DNA of 64,000 nucleotides from Ascoidea asiatica (lineage: Eukaryota; Ascomycota; Saccharomycetes; Ascoideales; Ascoideaceae), in the NCBI GenBank assembly GCA_001600695.1, contig BCKQ01000004.1, forward strand, positions 1,059,677 through 1,123,676, in the 5' to 3' direction. The position numbers were made by a program, and so were the translations under genes. The notes under the pieces are model-generated. The model did not search any database and was not told the origin of the DNA. It worked only from the letters and a program-made list of their open reading frames with translations. Below are positions 31,859-42,720 of the stretch, piece by piece; positions within the stretch are counted from its first letter, which is position 1, and every line of letters starts with the position of its first letter.

Positions 31859-33697
31859 ATGGCTTCAAATTATTTATATTTAAATAATCAAAAATCTCGT
31901 TCTTCAATTTCTTTAACTGATGTAACTGTTTCAACTTCAATTAATTCAAATACAAAAATAATTGAAAATCAAACTATTACTTTAAAAAGAAATTCTTCAT
32001 TCATAAGTTCAAAAGGTCAATCATATTCAAATTCAATTTCAAATTTAAATTCAATCTCAAATATTGATAATTTTTCAAATTATTCAAATAATGAATTTAA
32101 TAATGATTTAAATAATTTTACTAATTTCAATAATTTTAATAATTTTAATAATATTAATAATATTAATAATATTAATAATGATTTAAATAGTTCTATTTCT
32201 CGTTCTCAAAGTTTAAAAAATTATAATTATAATCATAATTCAATTCCAAAACAAAATAATAAAAAAAAAATGCAAATGCAAATTCAAATTCAAAAAAAAA
32301 ATCAATTAAATTCAAAAAAATTCACTCTTAATTCAATTGAATATCAATCAATTAATAAAAATAATTTATTCAATAATAATAATAATAATAATAACAATAA
32401 ATCTTCTTCTTCTTCTTCAAACCTTAATAGTAATGATAATCAAAAATGTATTAATAAAAAATTAAAATATAATTCAATTTATTCAAAAAATAATTCAAAT
32501 AATTCTAATTTGAATTATTCAACTCCAAATTTATTATCTAATAATAATAAATTAAATTTAAATTTAAATTTAAATAAAATCACAAGTTCAAGTTTAAATT
32601 CAAATTCTTCTTCAAATTCTCATTCTCATTCAATCTTAAATTCAAATTCTTCTTATTATGAAAATAATTTCATTTATGATGATTATAAATCAAATTTAAT
32701 ATCTCCAAATAATATTAATTTTAGAATTAATTCAAGAAAAGCTTATCATAATTTAATTCATAATCAAAATAATTCCTTAAATGATATTTCAAATTCTAAT
32801 AATGAATTCACTATCTCGTCAAATAATAATAGTAATAATAATGAATTTGTTTCTTTTAAACCTTTTGAATTTTATTATCCTGATGAATTTAATGAAGATA
32901 ATGATACAAATAGTATTGATGAATTCTCTAAAAATAAAGAAAATAATAATAATCTTGATAATCTTGATAATCTTGATAATCTTGATAATTTAAATAATTT
33001 AGAAACTTTCTCAAATTCAAATTCAAAATTAAATAATTCAACTGATGGTAATGAAACTGATACTTCAACTTCTTCAAATACTTCTGTTAATATTCATAAA
33101 AGAAATAGTCCAAATAGATCTTCAAAAAAAACTAATTTAAAATTAAAATTAAACTCTTCAATTTCTTCAAATTTTTCAAATAATTTAAATTTATCTCCAA
33201 CTCCATCAAAATCTATAAATCAAACTTCAACTCCAACTTCTGCTTCAACTTTAACCTCAACTCCAACAATTAATAGAAATTCAAGAAATTATTCAAGAAG
33301 TCCAAATAGAAATCATTTTCATAATCGTTCTCATAATCATAATCATTCAAAATCTTTATCTGTTTCAAATTCTACAAATAATACTAAATCTTCATCAAAA
33401 TTACAATTCAATGAATTTTTTTTTAATTTAAATTTAAATTCTTCTAGACATTTATTATCTTCTAAACCTAATTCAAAAAATTCAAATAACTCAAGTCCTA
33501 ATGAATCTCATGATAAATCAAATAATAGTAATAGTAATAGTAATAATAATAATAATAATAACAATAATAATAATCAAAAAAAGGATACAAATAATTCTAC
33601 AGATTCAACAAACTCAACTAATACAAAATCTAATACAAAAGCTTTAAAATCTATCTTTAGTAATTTTAGATTTATGAATACTTCATCACCTGCATAA
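31859..33697 (+). CDS. Unidentified Asn/Ser-rich protein
   Basis: This 612-residue protein, from the ATG at 31859 (the longer frame starts at TTG), is almost wholly low-complexity Ser and Asn. A few islands look ordinary: the start (MASNYLYLNNQKSRSSISLT), a block near residue 340 (FVSFKPFEFYYPDEFNED), and the extreme C-terminus (KALKSIFSNFRFMNTSSPA), which looks like a short amphipathic motif. Ser-Pro and Arg-x-x-Ser sites (RNSPNRSS, RSPNRN) suggest phosphoregulation. There are no membrane spans and no domain I know. It could be a polarity or signalling scaffold, but that is only a guess. Confidence 0.75.
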   Translation: MASNYLYLNNQKSRSSISLTDVTVSTSINSNTKIIENQTITLKRNSSFISSKGQSYSNSISNLNSISNIDNFSNYSNNEFNNDLNNFTNFNNFNNFNNINNINNINNDLNSSISRSQSLKNYNYNHNSIPKQNNKKKMQMQIQIQKKNQLNSKKFTLNSIEYQSINKNNLFNNNNNNNNNKSSSSSSNLNSNDNQKCINKKLKYNSIYSKNNSNNSNLNYSTPNLLSNNNKLNLNLNLNKITSSSLNSNSSSNSHSHSILNSNSSYYENNFIYDDYKSNLISPNNINFRINSRKAYHNLIHNQNNSLNDISNSNNEFTISSNNNSNNNEFVSFKPFEFYYPDEFNEDNDTNSIDEFSKNKENNNNLDNLDNLDNLDNLNNLETFSNSNSKLNNSTDGNETDTSTSSNTSVNIHKRNSPNRSSKKTNLKLKLNSSISSNFSNNLNLSPTPSKSINQTSTPTSASTLTSTPTINRNSRNYSRSPNRNHFHNRSHNHNHSKSLSVSNSTNNTKSSSKLQFNEFFFNLNLNSSRHLLSSKPNSKNSNNSSPNESHDKSNNSNSNSNNNNNNNNNNNQKKDTNNSTDSTNSTNTKSNTKALKSIFSNFRFMNTSSPA

Positions 33698-35067
33698 TAA
33701 CTATCTTTTAAAATATAATTATCCCAACTCTTTTAATTTTCTCATCCATTTAATGACAATCCTTTAACCTAATCTATTTTACAATTATATTTATATCACT
33801 ATACATTATACATTTTATGTCTTTTCGTTTTATCTTTTATATTTACGCTCCCTAGTTCTCAATTTTCGTTTTATCTTCTTTGGTCATTTATTCACTTTCT
33901 TAATTCGTTTTCTTTTTTCTTAATACTTTTTTTATCTGAAATATGGGTGTTGTTTTCGCTTAAAGTCTGGCTATAATTTCATGGATACTTGTTATTTAAT
34001 TTTTTGAAAAATAATTGATTTTTTTCAATCAATTTTTTCTCAAAGTAAAATTATACAATTTTCAATCACATTCACTTTTTTCAGTTACAATCCTTTATAT
34101 CATGTCAATTTTTCAATCATTTTATCTAATATTTTTTAAATTCAAAGTGACTTGAAAATTTTATTTTCATTTGTGTTGATTTTTTTCATAATATTGAATT
34201 TTTTTTTTTTTCAGTTTTTTTCAGTTTTTTTTCTTTTTTTTTCAAATTTATCATTTTTTTTGTGCTTTGAGTTAATATACTATACTATAAAATAATCTAA
34301 AATTCTTTATAAAAATATAGAAAAGAAAAAAATTATTAAAAAAAATAAGTTGAGATAATTTTAGAAATCATTCAATTCTTTCATTAATTAGTTTTAAATC
34401 AAAATTTCAATAATTACTTTTTGAATAATATGCTTAATAATAACCATATACTTATAAATAATAATAGAATGTTGCGTTTATGACAAAAAAAAATGTGTAT
34501 TTTGTAGATAATGTTGTTTTTGCAATTTTTAATTTTCGAGATGAAATAATTAGCGATGAAGTTAATTATTAAAAGAATTTCGTTTATAAATGTAGTGTTA
34601 TATAATAAAATTAGACATGACATAAAATTAAAGACAAAATCATTAGAAGCAAGTTTTCTTTGGAAAAAATGAATTCTGAAAACATGAAAACTATCACCAA
34701 GAAACACCAAATTTCCTCAATTTATAACCACAATAAATGAAAAAAAATGAAAAAAAAAATGAAAGAATTCTCTTAACTGAATAGTTTTAGCAAATAAAAT
34801 TATATGCATTTGAATATTATTTGAAGAATTAAGACGAGAAAAAGACAAAAGACATAGATAATGGGGAAAGTATATAGGTATTGTATATAAGAGGTATATT
34901 AAAGTAAATCTGATTACTATTATTAAATCTTTTGAACATAATGAAATAAAAAATGGAAGAAATGAGAAACAGAAAAAAATAAAATGAATTGAAGAACAAA
35001 AAAAAAGCATGAGAAAGAAATTATAAACCAGTCAAAAAATTGAGAATTTTATAAGTAATGAATGAAT
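33698..35067. other. Convergent 3' region, T-rich then A-rich
   Basis: The left half is T-rich with long poly-T runs (about 34198-34262). The right half is A-rich. The composition switch near 34300 fits converging transcripts from both flanks. The frames inside have no ATG start or family likeness. Confidence 0.55.
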
Positions 35068-35550
35068 TTAATCAACATCATAATTCATATCTTCATATGG
35101 AGTGGAAGAACCTGAATTAGAGTTGGAATTATTTCTCGAAGAACCATCCTGTCTTAAATAAGGATGAGATCTATTAGCAGATAAATATCTAAAAGATCTT
35201 GTAGGACCACCAGTTCCATTAGTATGTTGATTTGTGTTTGAAGTCCCTGTAAGAACAGTATCTATATCAATGTCTATATCATCCTCATCAGAATTATTAT
35301 TGATATTATTGGTATTATTGTTATTATTGTTATTATGATTATTGTTATTAATATTTCGGGCAGTGTTATTGTTACTTATGGAAGTAGCACTTTCAGAATC
35401 TGACTCATTTAAAATATCTTCTAATTCTTGATCCAACATATTTTGAAGTTCATCTTTTGAATTATTAGCATGATTATTACTATTATTATTATGATTATGA
35501 TTATTATTATTATTATTAGCATGATTATTACTATTATTATTATGATTATG

Positions 35551-35642
<92 letters not shown>

Positions 35643-37689
35643 TATTATTTGGTGTAGGATGATTGGCTGTAGTAGGTGTTGGCACGCTACTTGATGTCGT
35701 TGTAGTAACAATAGGAGTTTCAGAAGATGAATCATTGACAGTATTAGTTGTAACAATATGACCATTTCTATTAGTAGTTGTTGTAGTGGTAGTTACTCCA
35801 TTTGGGCCTGTTCTTCGAGTAGTTCTTGTTGTTCTTGTAGCTCTGGTGGTATTAACTGGAAATGTGAAAAAAACAAATTCACCATCTAAAGGAGTTGCAT
35901 TTGCATTTGCATTCGCATTGGCGTTAGCATTAGCATTAGCATTTGCATTTAGATTTGGTAATCCGTTTGAATTTGGATCAATATTAATGAAAGGATTTTG
36001 ATTATCAGATTCAACTTCTCTTCTACATACAGGACATGAAACATGAGAATTTAACCAATGCTTTATACAAGATTTACCAAATACATGATCACAACATGGC
36101 ATTTTAACAGGTGCATGAATATCTATAGGATTTTCATTATTATTACCATTAGTATTATTAGGTATATTATTAGATGTATTGTTTGAATTATCATGAGATA
36201 ATGGATCTTCATCAGGAGGATCGCTGTAATTAGAAGAAGCATTTGATAGATCATGATTTTCAATTTCACTTTCATTTTCATGATCAGTTTTGATATTATT
36301 TTTAATTTCATCTTTATTTTTTAAAGAATCTGAAATATTATTTAAATCTTGATAGGAATCAAAACAAATTGGACAAACTCTTTCATTAATATCTAAAGTT
36401 AGAATATTTACAGGAATTAAAGCATCAATAGCTTTTTTAGAAGCATGTTTTTGAATTGATTGATTGAAAACATCAGTAAAATTATTTACAACTTCAGGTA
36501 TTCTAAACATGGAAGTAATGAATTCATGTACCATACCCTGCTGAGATTGATTAATATTTGGATTTCTTGGATTGCTTGAGTTGGTATTATTATTGTTATT
36601 ATTATTATTATTAGCATTACTTTGTGTATCGGTTGAAGTTCCAGATGAAGTTTCAGTATTATTTTGAGATTGTGGGACTGAATTTGTTTGCTGATTTGTA
36701 GATCTAGGAGGATTAGAAGGAAAGAAATCAGAAGATGTAAAAACTCCAGAACCAGTTTGAGGATTAGAATTAGTATTAGTATTTCTTGGAGTGTTAGGTG
36801 TTGGAACTGAAAATGGAATCTGCTGCATTATTCTTTCAAGAATTGCAAATGAATCCAAATTTTGAAGAGGAAATTGAGGATTAGTATTAGTTCCAGTTCT
36901 TGGAGTAGTATTAGAATTTTGAGTAGTGTTAGGATTTGAATTGGAGTTTATATTTTGTGGATTATTAGTAGTAGGGTTTGTATTAGTATTGGAATTTGTA
37001 TTGGTATTAGTAGTATTTCTTTGAGTTGTATTTGAAGTGAATGGATTTAAATTAAAAAATGGAAATCTTGTAAAATGAAAGTTATTAGAACGTGGTGTAT
37101 TTGTATTAGTATTGGAACTAGTATTTGTATTATTTTGGGTACTGGTATTAGTATTATTATTAGAGTTCGTATTATTATTGGTATTTGGACTTGATGAGGT
37201 TGGATTAGTATTAGAGTCTGTATTAGTATCTGATGATTGTCTTGTAACTTGAATGTTAAATAGACCATTATCTTGAGGTGAGTTATTAAAATGTGAATTT
37301 AACATATTTGTGAAATCGCTAACATTTGAAAGAAACGAAAAGGGAGTTGGATTTGAATTTGGATTTGGAATACCTGAATGTATATGTGGTAATGGATTAT
37401 TTTGATTCAAAGGATTTGAAGATGTTGATGTAGATTGTTGTGTTCTTGGAGTTGGTCTTGTATTTCCTGGAGTCCTTGAAGTTTCTGAAGCTCTTGGAGT
37501 TGTATTTGAATTGGCTGAATTTGTTGAATTTGGAACTGGTAAAGGGCTGAAATCGAAAATAGTGTAATTATAATATATTTCATATGGATTATTATCTTGT
37601 TCATTTTGATTAGCTGAATTATTTGGATTATTTGGATTATTTGGATTATTTTGTCCAGTATTTGAATTAACTGGATTTGATTCTGACAT
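35068..37689 (-). CDS. SAN1: RING-type ubiquitin ligase, SAN1-like
   Basis: This 873-residue protein has one RING in the middle and long disordered arms. Zn ligands are Cys439 and Cys442 (CPICFDSYQDLN), then about 90 inserted acidic residues, then CDHVFGKSC (Cys533, His535, Cys541), His544 and CPVC (Cys552, Cys555). The position that often holds a further ligand is Gly538. A split RING flanked by disordered Ser/Asn-rich arms is the plan of Saccharomyces San1, the nuclear quality-control ligase whose disordered arms bind misfolded proteins. The C-terminal arm has an Asn homopolymer of about 30 residues and a tandem 17-residue repeat. The promoter carries a perfect heat-shock element. Length is greater than San1 (610). 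Other RING ligases remain possible. Confidence 0.7.
35467..35637. repeat. 51-base tandem duplication plus (ATT)29 tract inside the RING gene
   Basis: A 51-base unit starting AGCATGATTATT occurs at 35467 and again at 35518. It encodes HNHNNNSNNHANNNNNN on the minus strand. Then an uninterrupted ATT tract runs from about 35551 to 35637 (Asn AAT codons). It is in frame and probably length-variable. Confidence 0.9.
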
Positions 37690-38357
37690 TATTATAAAAT
37701 TTATAATATAGGAATTTGAAGTTGGAAATCAAAATTGATATTCTGAATTAAAATAAGAATTGCAATAAGAATTGAATTAAAAACTTATAAATAAAAGCAA
37801 AATAGCTAAGTGAGAAATATTAAAAAGGAAGGAAATAATCCAATTCAAGTATAACATCTATTATTTATATATCTGTTGTATTTATGATCTTACTAATTGG
37901 AGCTATCTGAATCTTACAAACACACTCTGCTATAGTTAAGTGCCTATTCGTGATGAAGTTTATTAATCAAGGAGTTTCACTATCGAGAGCCGGAAATGGA
38001 CTACCAAAAAGAACCCAAAGAACATCAACACGTGTATTTTTACTTTTCTCGGTCATTCCGGTTCCCTCTGGCACTTTTTGCAGTCATTTCTCGTCATCTC
38101 CAGTCATTTTCTTGAAGCTTCCAGAAGCTTCCATCGAAACTTCTGCGGTCACCTGACTTTACAGGGCTTAGACCTGATTTTGAGGGTTTAGGATCACGTG
38201 GTATTGTTGATAATTTCATTTTTATCTCGGTCACATTTTAGAATTTGATGATTTTGGTGATTAATTATTTACATATGTTACAAGCGACGTTATTTGTACA
38301 GAGAGATAAATATATTATAATAAAAGATATAAATATGAACAGAAATAATTCATTTGG
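37690..38357. promoter_or_regulatory. Upstream region of the SAN1-like gene
   Basis: Both neighbours are on the minus strand, so this region is the promoter of the RING gene and the 3' flank of RNA15. A G+C-richer patch at about 37960-38210 carries a heat-shock element (38109-38143) and two CACGTG cores (near 38030 and 38196). Confidence 0.65.
38109..38143. promoter_or_regulatory. Heat-shock element (five perfect nTTCn/nGAAn units plus two)
   Basis: TTC 38109-38111, GAA 38114-38116, TTC 38119-38121, GAA 38124-38126 and TTC 38129-38131 are spaced exactly two bases apart, the perfect continuous Hsf1 array. After four bases GAA 38136-38138 and TTC 38141-38143 add another pair. The element lies about 420 bases upstream of the RING-ligase ATG. 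Confidence 0.85.
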
Positions 38358-39542
38358 CTACAAAACTCCATAGACACCTTTTTTAGCATTTTCTCTAATT
38401 TGTAAAATAGCATTTTTCTGTTCTCCATCTGGATATGCATTTAATTGTTCATCACTTAATTCAAGCAATTGTTTAATCAATTGTAATTGTTCATTAGCTT
38501 CATTACCTTCACTGATACCATTATTATTATTATTTTGATTACCACTATTACTTGGCAATGATTGAGGATTATTACCAGAATTTGATTTCACACCATTATT
38601 AATTTTCATATTATTATTCTTAGGAATAGTAGTGTTTGTAGTAGATGAATTGGATATATTAGATGTATTTAAGTTTACATTATCATTAGATTTATTAATA
38701 GTTTGATTATTTAATTTTTTTTTATTTAAAATTTCACCAATTTGTTCACTACCAATTAATTTAAATTGAATTAATAATTCAATTAATGAATATGTTAATT
38801 GTGGATAATTTTTTAATAATTGATTTAATTTTTTTGAATTTTCTGAAGTTTTATTTGATAATGCTAGTTTTTTAAAATCTTTTAAAATATTAATTAATTT
38901 AAAATTATCTAAATTTTGTAAAGTATTTGAAATTGCTTCATTTGGAGTAATTATATTTAAATCTAATGTTATTCCATTTAATAAATTATTAGATCCAATT
39001 CCTTTATTACTATTATTTCCTCCTATTATACCACTATTTACACTTATATTACCGCCAATACTATTATTACTACTATTGCCTATTATTGTATTATTATTAT
39101 TCTGATTATTATTTTGATTATTGTTATTGTTATTATTATTCACCACATTTTTCTTTCTTCTTTTATTCTGTTTCATATCTTCATTTTCATTATTATTATT
39201 ATTATTTTCCATATTATTATTGTTATTGTTATTATTATTTTGATTATTATTTGAATTTGTATTCAATAAAGTTGAATCATGACTAAAATCACATTTTAAA
39301 CTTCTATTACCAATTGAATAATTATTTAAATTTCTCACAGCACTTTCTGCAGTCTCAATATCATTATATTCAACAAATGCATATCCTTTTGATTTTCCAG
39401 TATCTTTATCAAACATTAATTTTAATTCAACTACAGGTCCAACTGAATTTGCAATTTCTAAAACTTGTTCTTCACTTTGATCATATGGTATAGACCCAAT
39501 ATATATCACTTTACCATGTTGTCTATTACTATTGCTATTCAT
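38358..39542 (-). CDS. RNA15: mRNA 3'-end cleavage factor IA subunit (CstF-64 homologue)
   Basis: This 394-residue protein has one N-terminal RRM (about 9-88) with RNP2 VIYIGSIP and RNP1 KGYAFVEY. It binds the A/U-rich element upstream of the poly(A) site. An Asn-rich linker follows, then the hinge that contacts Rna14 (about 195-270, TPNEAISNTLQNLDNFKLIN). A conserved helical C-terminal domain (about 345-394, LLELSDEQLNAYPDGEQ) contacts Pcf11. The order RRM, hinge, C-terminal domain is diagnostic of the CstF-64/Rna15 family, and the length exceeds Saccharomyces Rna15 (296) because of Asn insertions. It is divergent from DAO1. Confidence 0.92.
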   Translation of the reverse strand: MNSNSNRQHGKVIYIGSIPYDQSEEQVLEIANSVGPVVELKLMFDKDTGKSKGYAFVEYNDIETAESAVRNLNNYSIGNRSLKCDFSHDSTLLNTNSNNNQNNNNNNNNNMENNNNNNENEDMKQNKRRKKNVVNNNNNNNNQNNNQNNNNTIIGNSSNNSIGGNISVNSGIIGGNNSNKGIGSNNLLNGITLDLNIITPNEAISNTLQNLDNFKLINILKDFKKLALSNKTSENSKKLNQLLKNYPQLTYSLIELLIQFKLIGSEQIGEILNKKKLNNQTINKSNDNVNLNTSNISNSSTTNTTIPKNNNMKINNGVKSNSGNNPQSLPSNSGNQNNNNNGISEGNEANEQLQLIKQLLELSDEQLNAYPDGEQKNAILQIRENAKKGVYGVL

Positions 39543-40269
39543 CTTTAATTTCTACTTATTATACAGTATAATTTATGTCAATAATTATTTTTTTTTAAAT
39601 CTTATCAAAATTGAAATATTGATAAAATAATCAGATAATTTTGGTTTTTTCCAGTTTAAGCTTACCAGTAACAATAACAATAACAACACTAAAAAACACA
39701 GTACCAGTTCTATGGTACTTTCTCTTAATTCCTTATATTCCAAATGTATGGCTCCAATGCATATAAACGTGGTAGTTACCTCGTAATACCTATTATAGAT
39801 CTACCACAATTCTGGATTTGTTTTTTTTTTCCCGATTTTTCAAATTTCGGATATTTTACTCCATTAAACAAACTTTATCATCAGTTCATTTCTATTCAAT
39901 TTCTATTTAATTTCATATCTTTTTCATTATATAAAATACATCTATCCTATTCAATAACACCCTATTGAATATCATACTCAATTTGTCCAATATCTCGACA
40001 AAAAGTACTCAAATAGTTCAATCTTCAATATGATTGGTTTCGTTTAGTTTTATAAGTTCTAAATGGTAACTTACTAAATAGAAACTAAATAATCTCTTGT
40101 CCTTAAATAAATACTATTTATTACAATAGATAAGATAACAATTAATATACTAAGTTTTATAATATATAAAAGGTGCTTTAAATTCCTAAGTTTCTCAACT
40201 TAATTCATCAAAAATATTAAATCAAATATTCAATAAGATAAATTAAAACAATAATTAAATAAAAAAAGA
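39543..40269. promoter_or_regulatory. Divergent RNA15/DAO1 promoter
   Basis: This region has a 7-base inverted repeat AGTACCA-(6)-TGGTACT at 39700-39719 and a TACAGTA near 39556. A C/G-enriched patch lies at about 39735-39830. Close to the DAO1 start the DNA is A+T-rich with a TATATAAAAGG box near 40163-40173, about 100 bases upstream of the ATG, a likely TATA element. Confidence 0.6.
40163..40173 (+). promoter_or_regulatory. Likely TATA box of DAO1
   Basis: TATATAAAAGG lies about 100 bases upstream of the DAO1 ATG, a usual distance for an inducible yeast gene. Confidence 0.55.
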
Positions 40270-41421
40270 ATGGTAAAACCAAGAGTGGTAGTAATTGGAG
40301 CTGGAGTATCTGGATTAACAACAGCATTAATATTATCAGAAAATAATTATGATGTTACAATAGTTTCAAAAGATTTACCAGGTGATTTGCATACAAATTC
40401 ATTTTATACATCACCATGGGCGGGAGCAAATTGGTCATCATTTGTTGGTAATGTATCAAATAATAATACAGATGAAGAAAATAATAGAATTATTTTTTTA
40501 CAAAATTTAGATAAAAGATCATATTATTATTTTCAAAAATTAAGTGAAATTGATAAATCTTGTGGTATAAAAATTTTTGAAAAAGTTAATTATTTTAGAA
40601 AAGATACAAAAGATGAATTTTTAAAATATTTAAATCCAAAAACTAGACCATGGTGGTGTTCATTTGTTAAAGATTTTAAAATTGTTGAATGTAGTAGTGA
40701 AGATAACGATATTATTGGATATTATTCAAGTAAAACTATTACAATTTCAGTTAATATTTATTTAAATTGGTTATTAAATAAATGTTTTAAAAATAATGTT
40801 AATCTTAAAAGAATTGAAATTAAAGATATTAAAGAAATTAATAATTTAAATTTAAAACCAGATTTAATTATTAATTGTACAGGAAATTATTCAAGATTTA
40901 TTAAAAATATTGAAGATTTAGATGTTTATCCAATTAAAGGTCAAACAATTTTAATTAAAAATAATCTTGATAAACAAGTTACAGTAACTTTAAGTAAATC
41001 TGAAAAATTAAAAAATCCATATGATTCATTTTATTTATTTCCAAGAAAAGAAGGAGGTTGTTTAATTGGAGGATGTTTTGAACCAAATTATAATATTAGT
41101 TTAAAGAATTTTAAAGAATTTTCAAAACCTAATAATGATTTAACTGAAAGATTATTAAAAAGAGCAAAAAAATATTGTCCAGAATTAATTAATTGTAAAG
41201 AATTAGGTAATGAAAAGTTTAATGAAATTGAGGTTTTATCAGTTAATGTTGGTTTTAGACCTGGTAGAAAAAATGGTGTAAGAATTGAATTACAAAATGG
41301 AACAAATATTATTCATAATTATGGTATTGCAGGTGCTGGATATCAAGCATCATATGGATTAGCAAATGAAGTTCTAAAAATTGCTAATGATTACATGTCT
41401 TCTATCAAAGCTAAATTATAA
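40270..41421 (+). CDS. DAO1: D-amino-acid oxidase, peroxisomal
   Basis: This 383-residue FAD enzyme oxidises D-amino acids to keto acids, ammonia and hydrogen peroxide. The N-terminal dinucleotide motif is VVVIGAGVSGLTTALIL (about 6-22). The family block SFYTSPWAGANWSSF lies near 44-58. VGFRPGRKNGVRIE carries the substrate-carboxylate Arg, and HNYGIAGAGYQASYG is the second FAD-contact signature. The last three residues are AKL, a type 1 peroxisomal signal. A D-amino-acid oxidase ending in AKL is well known from the methylotroph Candida boidinii (DAO1). The family member D-aspartate oxidase is the alternative. Confidence 0.93.
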   Translation: MVKPRVVVIGAGVSGLTTALILSENNYDVTIVSKDLPGDLHTNSFYTSPWAGANWSSFVGNVSNNNTDEENNRIIFLQNLDKRSYYYFQKLSEIDKSCGIKIFEKVNYFRKDTKDEFLKYLNPKTRPWWCSFVKDFKIVECSSEDNDIIGYYSSKTITISVNIYLNWLLNKCFKNNVNLKRIEIKDIKEINNLNLKPDLIINCTGNYSRFIKNIEDLDVYPIKGQTILIKNNLDKQVTVTLSKSEKLKNPYDSFYLFPRKEGGCLIGGCFEPNYNISLKNFKEFSKPNNDLTERLLKRAKKYCPELINCKELGNEKFNEIEVLSVNVGFRPGRKNGVRIELQNGTNIIHNYGIAGAGYQASYGLANEVLKIANDYMSSIKAKL

Positions 41422-42720
41422 TCTCAATTCTTTTCAAATTAATTTTTGATATCATGTCTATTTCAATAATTTTTATAATAAATATTCAATAATTTCTTCT
41501 TATTTCGAGTTAGTTATACCTTGAATATCGGCTATTGCGGTTATATCGCTTATTAAAAATGAAAATAGGTCATGTGCCATTAGTACGGATTTGAGTCCGA
41601 GTCGAAAATGAAAAACCGGGGTCGAATTCCTTGCTTGAGCCAGGAGAAAGCCATCAGAAAGCCAACAGAAGCCCAGAAAAAACAAGAAGAAAATACGCAG
41701 AAAAGCGTTGAGAGTCAGGGGCTTATTGGGTCTCAGTAGCCAATAAAAAAGGCTTCTGGATGTAGTAAGCCATAAGTACGTGGCAAGTGATTTGTTTCTG
41801 AAGAGATTCAGTGAGCGCCAGCCAGAATGGAGGCTGAGTCCAAGTGGCAGCGGTGGCGCGGTGGAAGCTCCCAATTTTTTGCTCTGGCGCCGAGTGAGAA
41901 GTGACAGAAGCAGAAGAAGAGCTTTTTGTCGAGCCCACTCGCTCACTCTCTCGCTACCAGAACAATATTTAGTATATCTCCAGACTTGAGATTTCAGACA
42001 CTGGCGTTTGGTAAAAGAAGAGTTCGATAAGCAGCACTGGCACTGAGCTGAAATGAAAAGAAGGTCAAAATGATATGGGAGCTTTTCTGTAAGCGTTACA
42101 GATTTTGATGATTTGTTTTCATATTTCTATTATTCCATTATATTCACTTATTCGATTGCCAATCTTTAGTGCTTTCAACAAAAATTTATCGCTCCTTCGT
42201 TCAAGATAATCTTAATCTTATTCTTATTAGAATTCTAATTCTTAAGAAATCTTGAAAGATCTAGGATTAATCAAACTCTTTTAAATCAATTAGATTCTCA
42301 AATCTATTTTCAATCTTTGTTTTGTTTTAAAACTTTAGAAATATCATTCATTCTATATTTATCAAAGGTATATCTATTCATTACTTTTATCAGTTACAAG
42401 CTTTATTTAAATTGGTTGAATCCATTTTTCTTTCCTTATTATTTTTTATTAATAAATAAACTTATTATATCCATATTGATACTGTGTCATAATAATCTTC
42501 AAGAATCAATCAATCACAAACCATTTATCTTTTGATAATATTCATTAAATCTCTTGATTATAATTATAATTCTGAAATTCAAATTACTTTCCTATATTAA
42601 AGTTTTTTTCTCACTTTATTTTCATTCAAATCTATGTTATGAACTGATTTATTCAACAAAATTAATCAAATCAATCAAAAATAATAATAATAGTATTAAT
42701 ATAAAATATTCTTTTTCACA
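41422..42720. promoter_or_regulatory. Upstream region of the AKL1-like kinase with G+C-rich island
   Basis: The island at about 41560-42000 is near balanced G+C and contains runs such as AGCCAGGAGAAAGCCATCAG with AGAAAGCC repeats. Short frames on both strands there look like chance. The part from 42100 on is A+T-rich 5' flank of the kinase gene. Confidence 0.5.

Noticed and set aside
34414-34710. 98-codon hydrophobic frame on the minus strand
   Set aside because: It starts at TTG, lies in an A+T-rich convergent spacer and reads as Ile/Phe/Leu-rich random translation.
41575-41625. GGTCGAATTCC resembling a tRNA T-arm
   Set aside because: One base short in the box and no pairing stems.
41500-41989. 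148-codon minus-strand frame and plus-strand counterpart
   Set aside because: They occur in a G+C-rich island between DAO1 and the kinase, with no recognised domain; promoter sequence is likelier.
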